From assembly GCF_004345785.1 (NCBI RefSeq), contig NZ_SLXI01000001.1, positions 62,001-126,000 of the forward strand: a stretch of 64,000 nt of DNA, read 5' to 3'. This document shows, in pieces, positions 1-10,124 of this stretch. Positions within the stretch are counted from its first letter, which is position 1; every line of letters begins with the position of its first letter. Under the pieces are notes generated by a model, which worked only from the letters and a program-made list of their open reading frames with translations, searched no databases and was not told the DNA's origin. The DNA is from Bisgaardia hudsonensis. GTDB lineage: Bacteria > Pseudomonadota > Gammaproteobacteria > Enterobacterales > Pasteurellaceae. Both the position numbers and the translations under genes were made by a program.

Positions 1-1
1 G

Positions 2-274
2 CTGATTGAGTTTTTAGAAAAAGATCCAGCTGAATTAATTTCACCTTATGTTGGCGATGTGGTAGCACATAGTGCGGTTAGTTTTTTAGGTAATTTTGTC
101 GCGATCATTAAACAAAAATTAACACAAAGCGAAAAATACTGGGGGGAGCGTTTAACAGAAGAATGGCAGTTACTTTCACCAAGTTTAGCTATTGCAGATT
201 TCTGTGATCAAGTAAAAATCCTAGCAAAACAGACCGCACTTTTAGAGCAAAAACTTTTACAATTAGAAAAATAA
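2..274 (+). CDS. ubiJ: UbiJ, ubiquinone biosynthesis accessory factor (5' end outside window)
   Basis: The reading frame is open from base 2 to the TAA at 272-274, so the window holds only the C-terminal ~90 residues. UbiJ carries an SCP2-type lipid-binding domain and organises the soluble Ubi complex that modifies the ubiquinone head group. The visible part is the charged, helical C-terminus, ending in a Lys/Glu/Leu-rich coiled segment typical of this family. Identity rests mainly on position: it lies 3 bp upstream of ubiB and ahead of tatABC, as in ubiE-ubiJ-ubiB-tat clusters of enteric bacteria and Pasteurellaceae. A GTG at 59 is in frame but is internal, not the start. Confidence 0.8.
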   Translation: MIEFLEKDPAELISPYVGDVVAHSAVSFLGNFVAIIKQKLTQSEKYWGERLTEEWQLLSPSLAIADFCDQVKILAKQTALLEQKLLQLEK

Positions 275-277
275 ATA

Positions 278-1915
278 ATGAAATTAAACGATTTAAAGCA
301 TCTATATAAAATTATTCATACCTTTCTAAGCTATGGTATTGATGAAGTATTACCAGTTAATTCTTATACTCGAGCAATGCGTTATGGACGAAAATTATTT
401 TTCTGGATCCATAATCAACATAAGGATAAAGCTTTTGGTTTACGACTACGTTTAGCATTGCAAGAACTTGGTCCTGTGTGGATTAAACTTGGGCAAATGC
501 TTTCTACAAGACGTGATCTTTTCCCGCCTGAAATTGCAGATGAACTAGCATTATTACAGGATCAAGTAGAGGCTTTTGATGGCAAAATTGCAAGGGAACA
601 AATTGAACAAGCGTTGGGTGGAAATTTAGATAATTGGTTTATAAATTTTGATGAGAAGGCATTGGCATCCGCCTCTATTGCTCAAGTGCATACGGCTATT
701 TTTAATGATAAACAAGATTTAGCGGGCAAAGAAGTAGTAATTAAGATATTACGACCGAATATTCAACCGATAATTGATGCCGATCTTAGTTTAATGTATC
801 GAATCGCAAGTTGGGTTCCTCGTTTATCTTCGGAAGGTTATCGTTTACGAGCTACGGAAGTCATTGAAGAATATGAGAAAACTTTGCGTGATGAATTGGA
901 TTTACGAACAGAAATGGCAAATGCAATTAAGTTACGTAATAATTTCTTAGATAGTCCAATGCTTTATATTCCTGAAATGTATCAAGAGTTTTGTCATCAA
1001 AATGTGATTGTAATGGAGCGAATTTACGGTATTCCTGTTTCGGATATTGAGGCTTTAAAAGAAAATAATACCAATATGAAATTATTGGCAGAACGTGGTG
1101 TGCAGGTCTTTTTTACCCAAGTGTTTCGAGACAGTTTTTTCCACGCAGATATGCATCCAGGAAATATTTTTGTTAATCCAAATCATTCAGACAATCCACA
1201 ATATATTGGTATTGATTGTGGTATTGTGGGCAAGCTTAACGAAAGTGATAAACGTTATTTGGCTGAAAGTTTTGTTGCCTTTTTTAATCGTGATTATCGC
1301 CGAGTGGCACAAATGCACGTTGATGCTGGCTGGACACCAGAGGATACGGATATTGATGCTTTTGAAGAGGCATTTCGTGAAGTGTGTGAACCTATTTTTG
1401 CGAAACCATTATCGGAAATTTCTTTCGGACAAGTGTTATTAAATCTCTTTAATGTGGCAAGGGATTTTAATATGCAAGTACAACCTCAATTGGTATTATT
1501 ACAAAAAACTTTATTATATATTGAAGGCTTAGGACGACAGTTGTATCCTGAGTTAGATTTATGGGATACCGCAAAACCATTTTTACAAGATTGGTTAAAA
1601 GAACAAATGGGAGTTAAGGCATTTGTAAATAAGCTAAAACAAAAATTACCTTATTTACAAGAACATCTGCCTGATTTTCCAGAAACTTTGGTTGAGGCAT
1701 TAAGACAACAAAAATTAATTAATCAGCAATTAAGAGATATTAGTAAAAAGTTGAGTTTACAACAGCGTTGGTGGAGAAAATCCTTTGCATTACTTGCAGG
1801 GGGAATGGTATTTTTAGGGACGTTATGGCAGTATCCAATATTACCGAGTAGCTTAAGTGCGGTATTATTTTTATGTAGTTTTATTATTTGGTTAATCGGA
1901 TTTTTATTACCTTAA
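278..1915 (+). CDS. ubiB: UbiB, atypical kinase-like ATPase for ubiquinone biosynthesis
   Basis: This is a 545-residue protein of the UbiB/ADCK/COQ8 family, needed for ubiquinone synthesis, probably by using ATP to extract lipid intermediates for the Ubi complex. The family KxGQ motif is at residues 70-73 (KLGQ). The alanine-rich nucleotide loop ASASIAQVH is at about 130-138, and the kinase-like metal site [11 protein letters not shown] follows near 290. The last ~45 residues form two hydrophobic segments that would anchor it in the inner membrane. Length matches the family (about 540-546). It starts 3 bp after the ubiJ stop and is probably co-transcribed with it. Confidence 0.96.
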   Translation: MKLNDLKHLYKIIHTFLSYGIDEVLPVNSYTRAMRYGRKLFFWIHNQHKDKAFGLRLRLALQELGPVWIKLGQMLSTRRDLFPPEIADELALLQDQVEAFDGKIAREQIEQALGGNLDNWFINFDEKALASASIAQVHTAIFNDKQDLAGKEVVIKILRPNIQPIIDADLSLMYRIASWVPRLSSEGYRLRATEVIEEYEKTLRDELDLRTEMANAIKLRNNFLDSPMLYIPEMYQEFCHQNVIVMERIYGIPVSDIEALKENNTNMKLLAERGVQVFFTQVFRDSFFHADMHPGNIFVNPNHSDNPQYIGIDCGIVGKLNESDKRYLAESFVAFFNRDYRRVAQMHVDAGWTPEDTDIDAFEEAFREVCEPIFAKPLSEISFGQVLLNLFNVARDFNMQVQPQLVLLQKTLLYIEGLGRQLYPELDLWDTAKPFLQDWLKEQMGVKAFVNKLKQKLPYLQEHLPDFPETLVEALRQQKLINQQLRDISKKLSLQQRWWRKSFALLAGGMVFLGTLWQYPILPSSLSAVLFLCSFIIWLIGFLLP

Positions 1916-2015
1916 CTAAAAAAGATGTTAAAATAATCTTATTTAGCTATTGTTCACTCAACTCAAACACGTTATATTCAGCAAGATTTAGTAAATTATT
2001 TAACAGGAGATAAAA

Positions 2016-2255
2016 ATGGGATTTAGTTGGCAGCAATTACTGATTCTTTTATTAGTGGTTATCGTTATTTTTGGAACAAAAAAATTAAGAAATATTGGTT
2101 CTGATCTTGGTGGTGCAGTAAAAGATTTTAAAAAGGCAATGAAAGACGAATCTTCAAAAGGAACAGAACAAACAGATGCAGAGTTCAAGAAAATTGAAGA
2201 AGATGGCGTTGAATCTGTTAAAGCTGAAAAAGCAAAAGAAAAAGAGCAGGCATAA
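2016..2255 (+). CDS. tatA: TatA, twin-arginine translocase pore subunit
   Basis: This 79-residue protein has the TatA layout: one N-terminal membrane helix (about residues 4-20), a short FGTKKLR hinge, an amphipathic helix, and a Lys/Glu-rich tail. TatA oligomers form the variable-size conduit through which folded twin-arginine substrates cross the inner membrane. A ribosome-binding site (CAGGAG) precedes the ATG. It is followed by tatB after 3 bp and then tatC, so the three translocase genes form one operon. The msrP product at the far end of this window has a twin-arginine leader and is a likely client. Confidence 0.96.
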   Translation: MGFSWQQLLILLLVVIVIFGTKKLRNIGSDLGGAVKDFKKAMKDESSKGTEQTDAEFKKIEEDGVESVKAEKAKEKEQA

Positions 2256-2258
2256 TCC

Positions 2259-2840
2259 GTGTTTGATATTGGTTTTTCTGAATTAATTTTAATTTTTGTA
2301 GTGGGGCTTGTGGTATTAGGTCCACAACGACTGCCTATTGCTATTCGTACTGTGATGGGGTGGGTGCGTACTATTCGTGGCTTAGCTGCGAATGTACAGA
2401 GCGAATTAAGCCAAGAATTAAAATTACAAGAGTTACAAGAAAGTATTAAAAAAGCAGAAAAATTAAATATACAACAGCTTTCCCCTGAGCTTGCTCAAAC
2501 AGTAGAAGAACTTAAAGTTTCGGCTCAAAAAGTAAAAGCTGATTTAGAGCGTAAAGCAAGTGAAACTGGTACAGATCTACAAAAGCAAGTTACTGAATTA
2601 AAAAATCGTATTGAACAGGAAGATAATTCAGAAAATACTAAAAATTCGACCGCCCTTTCTCCAGAAGAAATCGCAGAATTAGCAGAAGAAGATGAAGAGA
2701 TGGTTTATCTCAATGAAGATTATTATCCTGATGATACTTTAGCTGATGTAAATTCTTCCCAATCATTAACTACAATTACTGATTCTCGAAATGAGCATAC
2801 TTTAGAGAAAGATGCTTTAGATAAAAAAGAAAAAGTATAA
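2259..2840 (+). CDS. tatB: TatB, twin-arginine translocase receptor subunit
   Basis: TatB pairs with TatC to form the receptor for twin-arginine signal peptides. The 193-residue product has an N-terminal membrane helix ([16 protein letters not shown]) with the conserved early Glu and the LGPQRLP hinge that distinguishes TatB from TatA. A long charged helical region and an acidic, poorly conserved tail follow. I chose the GTG at 2259, three bases after the tatA stop, because the family-conserved VFDIGFSEL begins there. The tail is longer than in E. coli TatB (171 aa) but of the same composition. Confidence 0.95.
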   Translation: MFDIGFSELILIFVVGLVVLGPQRLPIAIRTVMGWVRTIRGLAANVQSELSQELKLQELQESIKKAEKLNIQQLSPELAQTVEELKVSAQKVKADLERKASETGTDLQKQVTELKNRIEQEDNSENTKNSTALSPEEIAELAEEDEEMVYLNEDYYPDDTLADVNSSQSLTTITDSRNEHTLEKDALDKKEKV

Positions 2841-2856
2841 ACGATAAGAGAAAATT

Positions 2857-3627
2857 ATGAGTGTTGAAGAAACTCAGCCATTAATTAGTCATTTATTAGA
2901 ACTGCGAGATCGCTTGTTGCGTAGTATTGTTGTAGTAGCCATTATCTTTTTAGGGCTAGTTTATTTTGCCAATGATATTTACAGTTTTGTTGCTTCTCCT
3001 TTATTATCCGTTTTGCCTAATGGCACAACAATGATAGCAACAAATATTGCTACACCATTTTTTACGCCAATAAAACTAACTGCTGTTGTGGCAATTTTTC
3101 TTGCTGTGCCTTTTTTGCTCCATCAAATTTGGGCTTTTGTTGCTCCAGCGTTGTATCAAGATGAAAAACGTCTTGTCTATCCATTATTAATATCAAGTAC
3201 TTTACTTTTTTATTTAGGCGTAGCTTTTGCTTATTATGTAGTATTTCCGCTAGTTTTTGCCTTTTTAACGAAAACGGCACCAGAAGGTGTAGCGATTGCA
3301 ACAGATATTAGTAGTTATCTTGATTTTGTACTTGCTCTATTTCTCGCATTTGGTATTTGTTTTGAAGTGCCAGTGGCAATAATTTTACTTTGTTGGGCTG
3401 ATATCACAACGCCAAAAGCACTTAGAAAAAAACGTCCTTATATTATCGTTGGTGCTTTTTTTGTGGGAATGTTATTAACGCCACCTGACGCTATTTCGCA
3501 AACCCTATTAGCTATCCCTATGTGGTTGTTATTTGAAGTTGGGGTTATATTAGCAGGATTTTATCGTTCAAAAGAAAAAGATGATGATGAACATAATCAG
3601 AAAAATGAAGACGACATTATAAAATAA
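2857..3627 (+). CDS. tatC: TatC, twin-arginine translocase core subunit
   Basis: TatC is the polytopic core that first binds the RR motif of Tat substrates. The 256-residue protein shows six hydrophobic segments and the family-defining cytoplasmic N-terminus ([13 protein letters not shown]) and first periplasmic loop. It also has the [15 protein letters not shown] block and the C-terminal [20 protein letters not shown] block. An AAGAGAAA ribosome-binding site lies upstream. Length is normal (about 255 aa). A terminator hairpin follows at 3648, so the operon appears to end here. The tatD-like gene is not part of it; a TatD-family gene lies at 44362. Confidence 0.97.
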   Translation: MSVEETQPLISHLLELRDRLLRSIVVVAIIFLGLVYFANDIYSFVASPLLSVLPNGTTMIATNIATPFFTPIKLTAVVAIFLAVPFLLHQIWAFVAPALYQDEKRLVYPLLISSTLLFYLGVAFAYYVVFPLVFAFLTKTAPEGVAIATDISSYLDFVLALFLAFGICFEVPVAIILLCWADITTPKALRKKRPYIIVGAFFVGMLLTPPDAISQTLLAIPMWLLFEVGVILAGFYRSKEKDDDEHNQKNEDDIIK

Positions 3628-3647
3628 GTATAATGAATTAAAAAAAC

Positions 3648-3676
3648 TAGGCGGGCTTAATGTCCGCCTAATTTCA
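3648..3676 (+). terminator. Terminator hairpin after tatC
   Basis: A 7-bp stem, TAGGCGG at 3648-3654 with CCGCCTA at 3664-3670, is followed by a weak T-rich tail. It lies between the tatC stop and the hemB start. Confidence 0.7.
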
Positions 3677-3693
3677 TAGAATGAATTAAATAG

Positions 3694-4731
<1,038 letters not shown>

Positions 4732-4767
4732 AGTTATTTTTCCATAAATTCTAAATAAGGAATGTTT

Positions 4768-5136
4768 ATGACGGATACTGATGTAGTAGCAAAAGAATAT
4801 CTCCTAGAGCAAAACAAACCTTATATGATTGTGACTTATATATTATTTGCAATAGGAATTTTTACAGGCGGATTTATCACTATCATTGGTTTAGTATTGG
4901 CTTATATTAAACGTAAAGACGTTGTAGGAACAATTTATCATGATCATTTAACTTATTTGATTAGAACTTTTTGGATTTCTGTTATTGGTAGCATTCTCAG
5001 CTTTATATTACTTTTTATTCTGATTGGATATTTAGGTTTTATTTTATTAAGCCTTTGGTATATTTTCCGCATCGTTTATGGATTGATTCAATTACTCAAT
5101 AAACAACCTGTTACTGCGACAGGTTGGTTTATGTAA
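4768..5136 (+). CDS. Small multi-pass membrane protein, DUF4870-like
   Basis: The product is about 122 residues with three to four hydrophobic segments (near residues 18-45, 65-90 and 90-110) and short charged loops. The organisation FTGGFITIIGLVLAYIKRKD, then a cytoplasmic loop and two more helices, resembles the DUF4870/conserved hypothetical membrane proteins of Pasteurellaceae and Neisseria. No function is established. An in-frame ATG also occurs at 4762, but the AAGGA ribosome-binding site fits the ATG at 4768 (about 6 bases away) better. It is followed by a terminator and stands alone between hemB and the CRISPR locus. Confidence 0.75.
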   Translation: MTDTDVVAKEYLLEQNKPYMIVTYILFAIGIFTGGFITIIGLVLAYIKRKDVVGTIYHDHLTYLIRTFWISVIGSILSFILLFILIGYLGFILLSLWYIFRIVYGLIQLLNKQPVTATGWFM

Positions 5137-5156
5137 GTTTATTTAATTAGAGAAAA

Positions 5157-5188
5157 GGCTAAATGTTTTAATATTTAGTCTTTTTTTA
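5157..5188 (+). terminator. Terminator after the small membrane protein gene
   Basis: GGCTAAAT at 5157-5164 pairs with ATTTAGTC at 5173-5180 (one G-T pair), followed by a run of seven T. Confidence 0.75.
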
Positions 5189-5214
5189 AGGTAAAAAACA
5201 ATCGTTGAAAAATA

Positions 5215-5328
5215 AAATACCACAAAAATGATGCCCCTTAAAACCTAAGTCTTAAGGGGCAGAGCATTACGGTCATTCTTTTCAGAAGCCTTATTGTAGC
5301 AACGTTTCTCATTTCGCTGTGCAACAAC
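5215..5328 (-). ncRNA. tracrRNA of the type II-C CRISPR-Cas system
   Basis: Read on the minus strand, 5328-5293 is an anti-repeat matching the complement of the CRISPR repeat at about 30 of 36 positions. The core GCACAGCGAAATGAGAAA is exact, and the mismatches form the bulge expected in crRNA:tracrRNA duplexes. The tail then reads AAGGCTTCTGAAAAG, followed by a hairpin GCCCCTTAA...TTAAGGGGC (about 5259-5232) and a T-rich end near 5225-5215. This layout closely parallels the Neisseria meningitidis tracrRNA, where a GCCCCTTAAA/TTTAAGGGGC hairpin terminates the RNA. It pairs with crRNA repeats and is bound by Cas9. It is divergent from cas9; the 3' end is an estimate. Confidence 0.93.
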
Positions 5329-5334
5329 AGGGAA

Positions 5335-5363
5335 ATTTTATAAATTTAAGTAAAAATTGTCAA
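5335..5363 (-). promoter_or_regulatory. Sigma-70 promoter of the tracrRNA
   Basis: On the minus strand a perfect -35 box TTGACA (5363-5358), a 17-bp spacer and a -10 box TAAAAT (5340-5335) are present. This predicts transcription starting close to 5328, the 5' edge of the anti-repeat. Confidence 0.85.
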
Positions 5364-5429
5364 CAATTTATTCATTTTATGATAGAAATATAACCGTAAA
5401 ACTATTCACTTTAATTATATGGGGTTTCT

Positions 5430-8400
5430 ATGGAAAATTCACAATTAAATTATATTTTAGGTTTAGATATAGGTATTGCTTCTGTTGGCTGGGCGGTAGT
5501 TGAAATTGATAAAGAAGAAAATCCCATAGGACTAATTGATGTTGGTGTGAGAACATTTGAAAAAGCTGAAGTTGCTAAAACAGGAGAATCTTTAGCTTTG
5601 GCAAGACGGTTAGCGAGAAGTACTCGTCGTTTAATTCGTCGTCGAGCATTTCGATTGCTAAAGGCAAAACGCTTGTTAAAAAAATATGAAATTCTTACCC
5701 AAGATGATTTTATTTCGTCAAAAGAAATTAAGGGATTACCACATAATCCTTGGGAACTACGTGTTAAAGGACTAACACAAAAGTTATCTCAAAAAGAGTG
5801 GGCTGCCGTTTTATTACATTTATTAAAGCATCGTGGCTATTTATCTCAACGTAAAAATGAAAGTAAAACGGATAATAAGGAGCTTGGTGCTTTGAAAAAA
5901 TGTATCGACCAAAATCATCTACTTTTACAAGATAAAGCATATCGCACCCCTGCGGAGCTTGCACTCAAATATTATTATAAAAAAGATAAGCATATTAGAA
6001 ATCAGCGTGGTGCTTATACACATACTTTTAATCGATTAGATTTATTAGCAGAATTAGAATTATTATTTGAAACTCAACGAAACCTTGGTAATCGCTATAC
6101 ATCAAAAGAATTACAATTAGAATTTTCAGAATTATTAATATGGCAAAAGCCAGCATTATTGGGCGAAGCTATTTTAAAAATGCTAGGAAAATGTACTTTT
6201 GAAACAGCTGAATATAAAGCCGCTAAAAATACTTATAGCGCGGAATATTTTGTATGGTTGACTAAATTAAATAATTTGAGAATTCTTGAAAATGGCTCTG
6301 ATAGAGGAGTTTCAGAAGAAGAAAGAGTCGTATTGCTAAAACAACCCTTTGAAAAAGCAAAACTTACTTATACTCAAGTAAGAAAATTATTAGGGTTATC
6401 AGAAAATGCAATTTTTAAAGGATTAAATTATCGTAAAGAAAATGCAGAAAATACAACGCTAATGGAAATGAAGTCTTGGCATAGTATTCGTAAAGCATTA
6501 GAAAGTAATGGTTTAAAAACAGACTGGGAAGGTTTAAAAACACAACCAGAATTACTTGATAAAATAGGTACCGCTTTTTCTATTTATAAAACGGATAAAG
6601 ATATAAGCCATTATCTACAAAATGATATATCTAAAGATATATTAAATGTTTTATTAGAAAATATTAATTTTGATAAATTTATTCACTTATCCTTAAAAGC
6701 ACTGTATAAAATTTTACCTTTAATGGAAAAAGGTTATCGCTATGATGAAGCTTGTAAGCAAATTTATGGCGATCATTATGGACAAAAAGAACAACAGTTA
6801 GAAAATATTAGAAATCCTGTTGTTTTACGATCTTTATCTCAAGTTAGAAAAGTAGTGAATGCAATTGTGCGTTTATATGGTTCCCCTTGTCGAGTACATA
6901 TTGAAACAGGAAGAGAAGTGGGGAAATCTTATGAAGATCGTTGTGAAATTAAAAAGCGTCAGTTAGATAATCAAGCGGATAAACAAAGAGCGGTCAAAAA
7001 ATTTAAAGAATGGTTCCCTAATTTTGTAGGTGAGCCTAAATCACAAGATATTTTAAAAATGCGTTTATATGAACAGCAGCATGGTAAATGCTTATATTCA
7101 GGTAAGCCTATCAAACATTTAGATCGTTTATTAGAAAAAGGATATGTTGAAATTGATCATGCATTACCATTTTCTCGAACTTGGGATAATAGCTTTAATA
7201 ATAAAGTATTAGTATTAGCTGCAGAAAATCAGAATAAAGGCAATAAAACCCCTTATGAATTTTTTAATGGAAAAGAAAATTCAAAAACTTGGAAAAATTT
7301 TACCGCACTTGTATTAGGAAGTGGTTTTTCTTACGCTAAAAAACAAAAAATTCTAACCCAGAAATTAGATGAAAAAGGATTTAGAGAGCGTAATTTAAAC
7401 GATACAAGATATATAGCCAGTTTTTTGTGTAACTTTATTGAAAATAATACGCACTTAATTGGTCAAGGTAAAAAACGTGTATTTGCTTCAAATGGGAGTA
7501 TCACTGCATTTTTGCGTCATTGTTGGGGAATTCATAAAGAAAGAGTAGCCAATGACCGCCACCATGCGATTGATGCTATTGTGGTTGCTTGTTCTACGGT
7601 TTCTATGCAACAAAAAATTACTAATTTTGTGCGTTACAAAGAGATGAATTTATCTAAGGGGGAAATTATAGATAAAGAAACAGGAGAAATTCAGCAAGTT
7701 TATTTCCCTGAACCTTGGCAATTTTTCAGAAAAGAAGTTGAAATTAGAGTATTTAGTGATAATCCACAAGAGGATCTAGTTATTCAACTACCAGATAGAC
7801 CACAAGCGAATCATCAATTTGTGCAACCTTTATTTGTTTCTCGAGCCCCGACTAGAAAAATGAGCGGTCAAGGACATAAAGACACAGTGAAATCAGCAAA
7901 ACGTATAGCTGAAAATATCAGTGTAATCAGAGTGCCTTTAACTCAATTGAAGTTAGAGGAGCTCGAATGTATGGTAAATAGGGAAAGGGAGCCAGAATTG
8001 CATGAAGCTTTAAAAACTCGTTTAGAAGCATTTAATAATGATCCTGCGAAGGCTTTTGATCCTAAAGAAAGACCTTTTTATAAGAAAGGTGGACAGCAGG
8101 TTAAAGCTGTAAGAGTTGAGAAACTGCAAAAAACAGGGGTATTGGTTTATAATAAAACAGGGGTTGCTGATAATGGAGCAATGGTTAGAGTAGATGTCTT
8201 TATTAAAAAAGGAAAATATTTTTTAGTGCCTGTCTATGCTTGGCAAGTGGCTAAAGGGATATTGCCAAATCGAGCCGTTGTTAAAAATAAAGATGAGTCA
8301 GACTGGGAAATTATGGATGAAACGGCTATATTCCAGTTTTCCATGTATCCTAATGATTTAGTAGAAGTTAAAACAAAGAAAGGAGTAGTGAAGGGGTATT

Positions 8401-8591
8401 ATGTAAGTATGGGAAGAGCTAATGGAACCATTAATATTAGGGAGCATGATTTAGATAAAACAAAGGGGAAAGAGGGGATACACCAAAGTATTGGTGTTAA
8501 ATTAGCTATTTCATTTAAAAAATACCAAATAGATGTATTGGGAAAAAATATATTCTTATGTAAAACTTCAAAATACCGTTCTATTAATTAA
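5430..8591 (+). CDS. cas9: Cas9 endonuclease, type II-C
   Basis: This 1053-residue RNA-guided nuclease cuts DNA matched by crRNA:tracrRNA. RuvC-I is [15 protein letters not shown] with D13. The bridge helix is the Arg-rich stretch around residues 56-85. RuvC-II has E492 in [16 protein letters not shown] carries IDHALPFSR with D576/H577 and [11 protein letters not shown]. RuvC-III has [13 protein letters not shown] with H712/D715. All catalytic residues are present, so the enzyme looks intact. The length and N-terminus resemble Neisseria (1082 aa) and Haemophilus parainfluenzae Cas9 proteins. There is no csn2 or cas4, which defines subtype II-C. The C-terminal ~200 residues should hold the PAM-reading domain. 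The gene contains an uptake sequence at 7302-7310, so it has resided in, or evolved within, this clade. The start follows a GGGG-rich ribosome-binding site. Confidence 0.98.
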   Translation: MENSQLNYILGLDIGIASVGWAVVEIDKEENPIGLIDVGVRTFEKAEVAKTGESLALARRLARSTRRLIRRRAFRLLKAKRLLKKYEILTQDDFISSKEIKGLPHNPWELRVKGLTQKLSQKEWAAVLLHLLKHRGYLSQRKNESKTDNKELGALKKCIDQNHLLLQDKAYRTPAELALKYYYKKDKHIRNQRGAYTHTFNRLDLLAELELLFETQRNLGNRYTSKELQLEFSELLIWQKPALLGEAILKMLGKCTFETAEYKAAKNTYSAEYFVWLTKLNNLRILENGSDRGVSEEERVVLLKQPFEKAKLTYTQVRKLLGLSENAIFKGLNYRKENAENTTLMEMKSWHSIRKALESNGLKTDWEGLKTQPELLDKIGTAFSIYKTDKDISHYLQNDISKDILNVLLENINFDKFIHLSLKALYKILPLMEKGYRYDEACKQIYGDHYGQKEQQLENIRNPVVLRSLSQVRKVVNAIVRLYGSPCRVHIETGREVGKSYEDRCEIKKRQLDNQADKQRAVKKFKEWFPNFVGEPKSQDILKMRLYEQQHGKCLYSGKPIKHLDRLLEKGYVEIDHALPFSRTWDNSFNNKVLVLAAENQNKGNKTPYEFFNGKENSKTWKNFTALVLGSGFSYAKKQKILTQKLDEKGFRERNLNDTRYIASFLCNFIENNTHLIGQGKKRVFASNGSITAFLRHCWGIHKERVANDRHHAIDAIVVACSTVSMQQKITNFVRYKEMNLSKGEIIDKETGEIQQVYFPEPWQFFRKEVEIRVFSDNPQEDLVIQLPDRPQANHQFVQPLFVSRAPTRKMSGQGHKDTVKSAKRIAENISVIRVPLTQLKLEELECMVNREREPELHEALKTRLEAFNNDPAKAFDPKERPFYKKGGQQVKAVRVEKLQKTGVLVYNKTGVADNGAMVRVDVFIKKGKYFLVPVYAWQVAKGILPNRAVVKNKDESDWEIMDETAIFQFSMYPNDLVEVKTKKGVVKGYYVSMGRANGTINIREHDLDKTKGKEGIHQSIGVKLAISFKKYQIDVLGKNIFLCKTSKYRSIN

Positions 8592-8595
8592 TATT

Positions 8596-8626
8596 ATCCC
8601 TGCTAGTTATAGCAGGGATTTTTTAT
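8596..8626 (+). terminator. Terminator between cas9 and cas1
   Basis: A perfect 9-bp stem, ATCCCTGCT at 8596-8604 with AGCAGGGAT at 8611-8619, is followed by TTTTTT. It begins five bases after the cas9 stop and would limit read-through into cas1-cas2. Confidence 0.85.
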
Positions 8627-8646
8627 TGAAAATATAAGGGGAAAGA

Positions 8647-9561
8647 ATGAGTTGGCGAAGTCTAATTATTAGTAAACCTGGAAAGCTATCTCTGAGGCAA
8701 CAACAGTTATTTATTCAGCAAGAAGTGAATGAGTTTACAGTACCACTAGAGGATATAGCTGTCATTGTGGTGGAAAGCAAAGAAATTATTATTACGGCTC
8801 CATTACTTTCAGCTTTAGGAATATATGGAATTACCTTATTAACCTGTGATGAACAATTTCTACCTTGTGGGCAATGGTTGCCATTCTCACAATATTACCG
8901 TCAATTAAAAACCTTGAAATTACAGCTTGAAGCGACAAAGCCGCAAAAGAAACAACTTTGGCAAAAAATTATTCAACAAAAAATTCGTAATCAAGCATTT
9001 GTGTTAGCTCAGTCAAAATATCCGAAAGAATCCCAAAAACTATTAAATATGGCTGATAGAGTGAAATCAGGAGATAAAGATAATTTGGAAGCTCAAGCCG
9101 CTCAAATTTATTTTCAAACTGCTTTTGGAGCTGATTTTAGACGTTGGCAAGAAAACCATATTAATGCACATTTAAACTATGCTTATACCATATTACGTTC
9201 AGCAGTTGCTAGGGCATTAGTACAATATGGTTGGTTGCCTTATTTGGGGTTATTTCATCGAAGTGAACTGAATGCATTTAATTTAGCTGATGATTTTATT
9301 GAACCTTTTCGTCCTTTAGTTGATTTGCAAGTATGGAAATTATGGCAAGAAGGAAAAATTAGTAATGGACTACAACCTAAGACTAAACAATCGCTAGTAG
9401 CATTACTCCATTATCAAATGCAATTTCAAGGACAAACATTTACTGTACTTGCTTCAATTGATCGATGTGTTGGTTCTTTACAAAATGCATTTATTAATAA
9501 AAATGCTAATTTGCTTAAATTACCCGAAATGTTACCACTTAAGGAACATTTATATGAGTGA
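8647..9561 (+). CDS. cas1: Cas1 integrase, type II
   Basis: Cas1 is the catalytic subunit of the Cas1-Cas2 complex that inserts new spacers. The 304-residue protein has the type II Cas1 N-terminus ([21 protein letters not shown]). It has the helical C-terminal domain with the metal-binding Glu in the [14 protein letters not shown] region, the His in [18 protein letters not shown], and the following EPFRPLVD acids. No residues look missing. It has a ribosome-binding site (AAGGGGAAAG) and overlaps cas2 by 8 bp, so the two are translationally coupled. The terminator upstream suggests that cas1-cas2 are expressed at a lower level than cas9 or from their own promoter. Confidence 0.97.
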   Translation: MSWRSLIISKPGKLSLRQQQLFIQQEVNEFTVPLEDIAVIVVESKEIIITAPLLSALGIYGITLLTCDEQFLPCGQWLPFSQYYRQLKTLKLQLEATKPQKKQLWQKIIQQKIRNQAFVLAQSKYPKESQKLLNMADRVKSGDKDNLEAQAAQIYFQTAFGADFRRWQENHINAHLNYAYTILRSAVARALVQYGWLPYLGLFHRSELNAFNLADDFIEPFRPLVDLQVWKLWQEGKISNGLQPKTKQSLVALLHYQMQFQGQTFTVLASIDRCVGSLQNAFINKNANLLKLPEMLPLKEHLYE

Positions 9562-9880
9562 GGCTAAATTTATGCGATTAATCGTTTTTTTCGATCTACC
9601 TGTTACAACCGTCGCTAAGCGCAAAGCTGCAAATCGTTTTCGTCATTTTTTAATTAAAGATGGTTATCAAATGTTACAACTTTCCGTTTATTGCCGAATC
9701 GTTAGAGGAAGAGATGCTTTAGAAAAACATAATAAACGTTTACAAGAGAATTTACCCGAAGAAGGATCTATACGTTGTTTAGAAGTAACAGAAAAACAGT
9801 TTGCAAGTATGCATATTTTACTTGGAAAATTAAAAATTCAAGAAAAGAAAGTCAACACAAATCAAATGCTACTTTTTTAA
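9554..9880 (+). CDS. cas2: Cas2, structural partner of Cas1
   Basis: This is a 108-residue Cas2 with the ferredoxin-like fold signature [11 protein letters not shown] near the N-terminus and the conserved Asp of FFDLP. The [21 protein letters not shown] segment is typical of type II-C Cas2. It dimerises between two Cas1 dimers during spacer acquisition. I chose the ATG at 9554, which overlaps the cas1 stop by 8 bp. An upstream in-frame extension to 9449 would run inside cas1 in another frame and lacks Cas2-like sequence. The gene ends 244 bp before the first CRISPR repeat. Confidence 0.96.
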   Translation: MSEAKFMRLIVFFDLPVTTVAKRKAANRFRHFLIKDGYQMLQLSVYCRIVRGRDALEKHNKRLQENLPEEGSIRCLEVTEKQFASMHILLGKLKIQEKKVNTNQMLLF

Positions 9881-10124
9881 ATTTTTTAATGTTTTTATCT
9901 ATATCTACTATACATAAAAATTTTTTCTGTTTGCTTGTTTTATATACAGAGATAATAATAAAAAACAAGTCTTTTTAGAAAAATAAGATAATTTTATCTA
10001 TATTATCGTTCTTTTTTTCCTTCAAAAAATCAGAAAAAAATATAAAAAAATGATAGAAAGCAAAGAAATTTTTTTATAATTAAAATCGTTGAAAGCCCTT
10101 GATATAAGGGCTTTCACAAGGGCT
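9881..10124. promoter_or_regulatory. AT-rich cas2-CRISPR intergenic region, candidate leader/integration side
   Basis: This non-coding stretch of 244 bp is rich in A and T tracts and separates cas2 from repeat 1. The opposite array end carries the broken repeat, and degenerate repeats usually mark the oldest end. This side is therefore the probable site of new spacer insertion. It is also downstream of the crRNA transcripts, which run on the minus strand. No open frame of note is seen. Confidence 0.55.
10091..10115 (-). terminator. Inverted repeat at the cas2-side array edge, possible crRNA terminator
   Basis: A perfect 10-bp stem, GAAAGCCCTT at 10091-10100 with AAGGGCTTTC at 10106-10115 and a GATAT loop, sits nine bases before repeat 1. 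On the minus strand, the direction of crRNA transcription, it is followed by AACGATTTTAATT. This could end the last crRNA transcript or mark the leader. Confidence 0.5.

Noticed and set aside
3062-3301. Antisense frame within tatC and similar antisense frames in cydB, nrdD and recC
   Set aside because: Each lies wholly opposite a well-supported conserved gene and has no recognisable domain or ribosome-binding site.
5358-5383. cas9 promoter with TTGTCA and TATGAT
   Set aside because: The spacer is only 15 bp and it shares bases with the stronger opposite tracrRNA promoter; a cas9 start there is not supported well enough to list.
9449-9553. Upstream extension of cas2 to 9449
   Set aside because: It lies inside cas1 in another frame and the added residues do not resemble Cas2.
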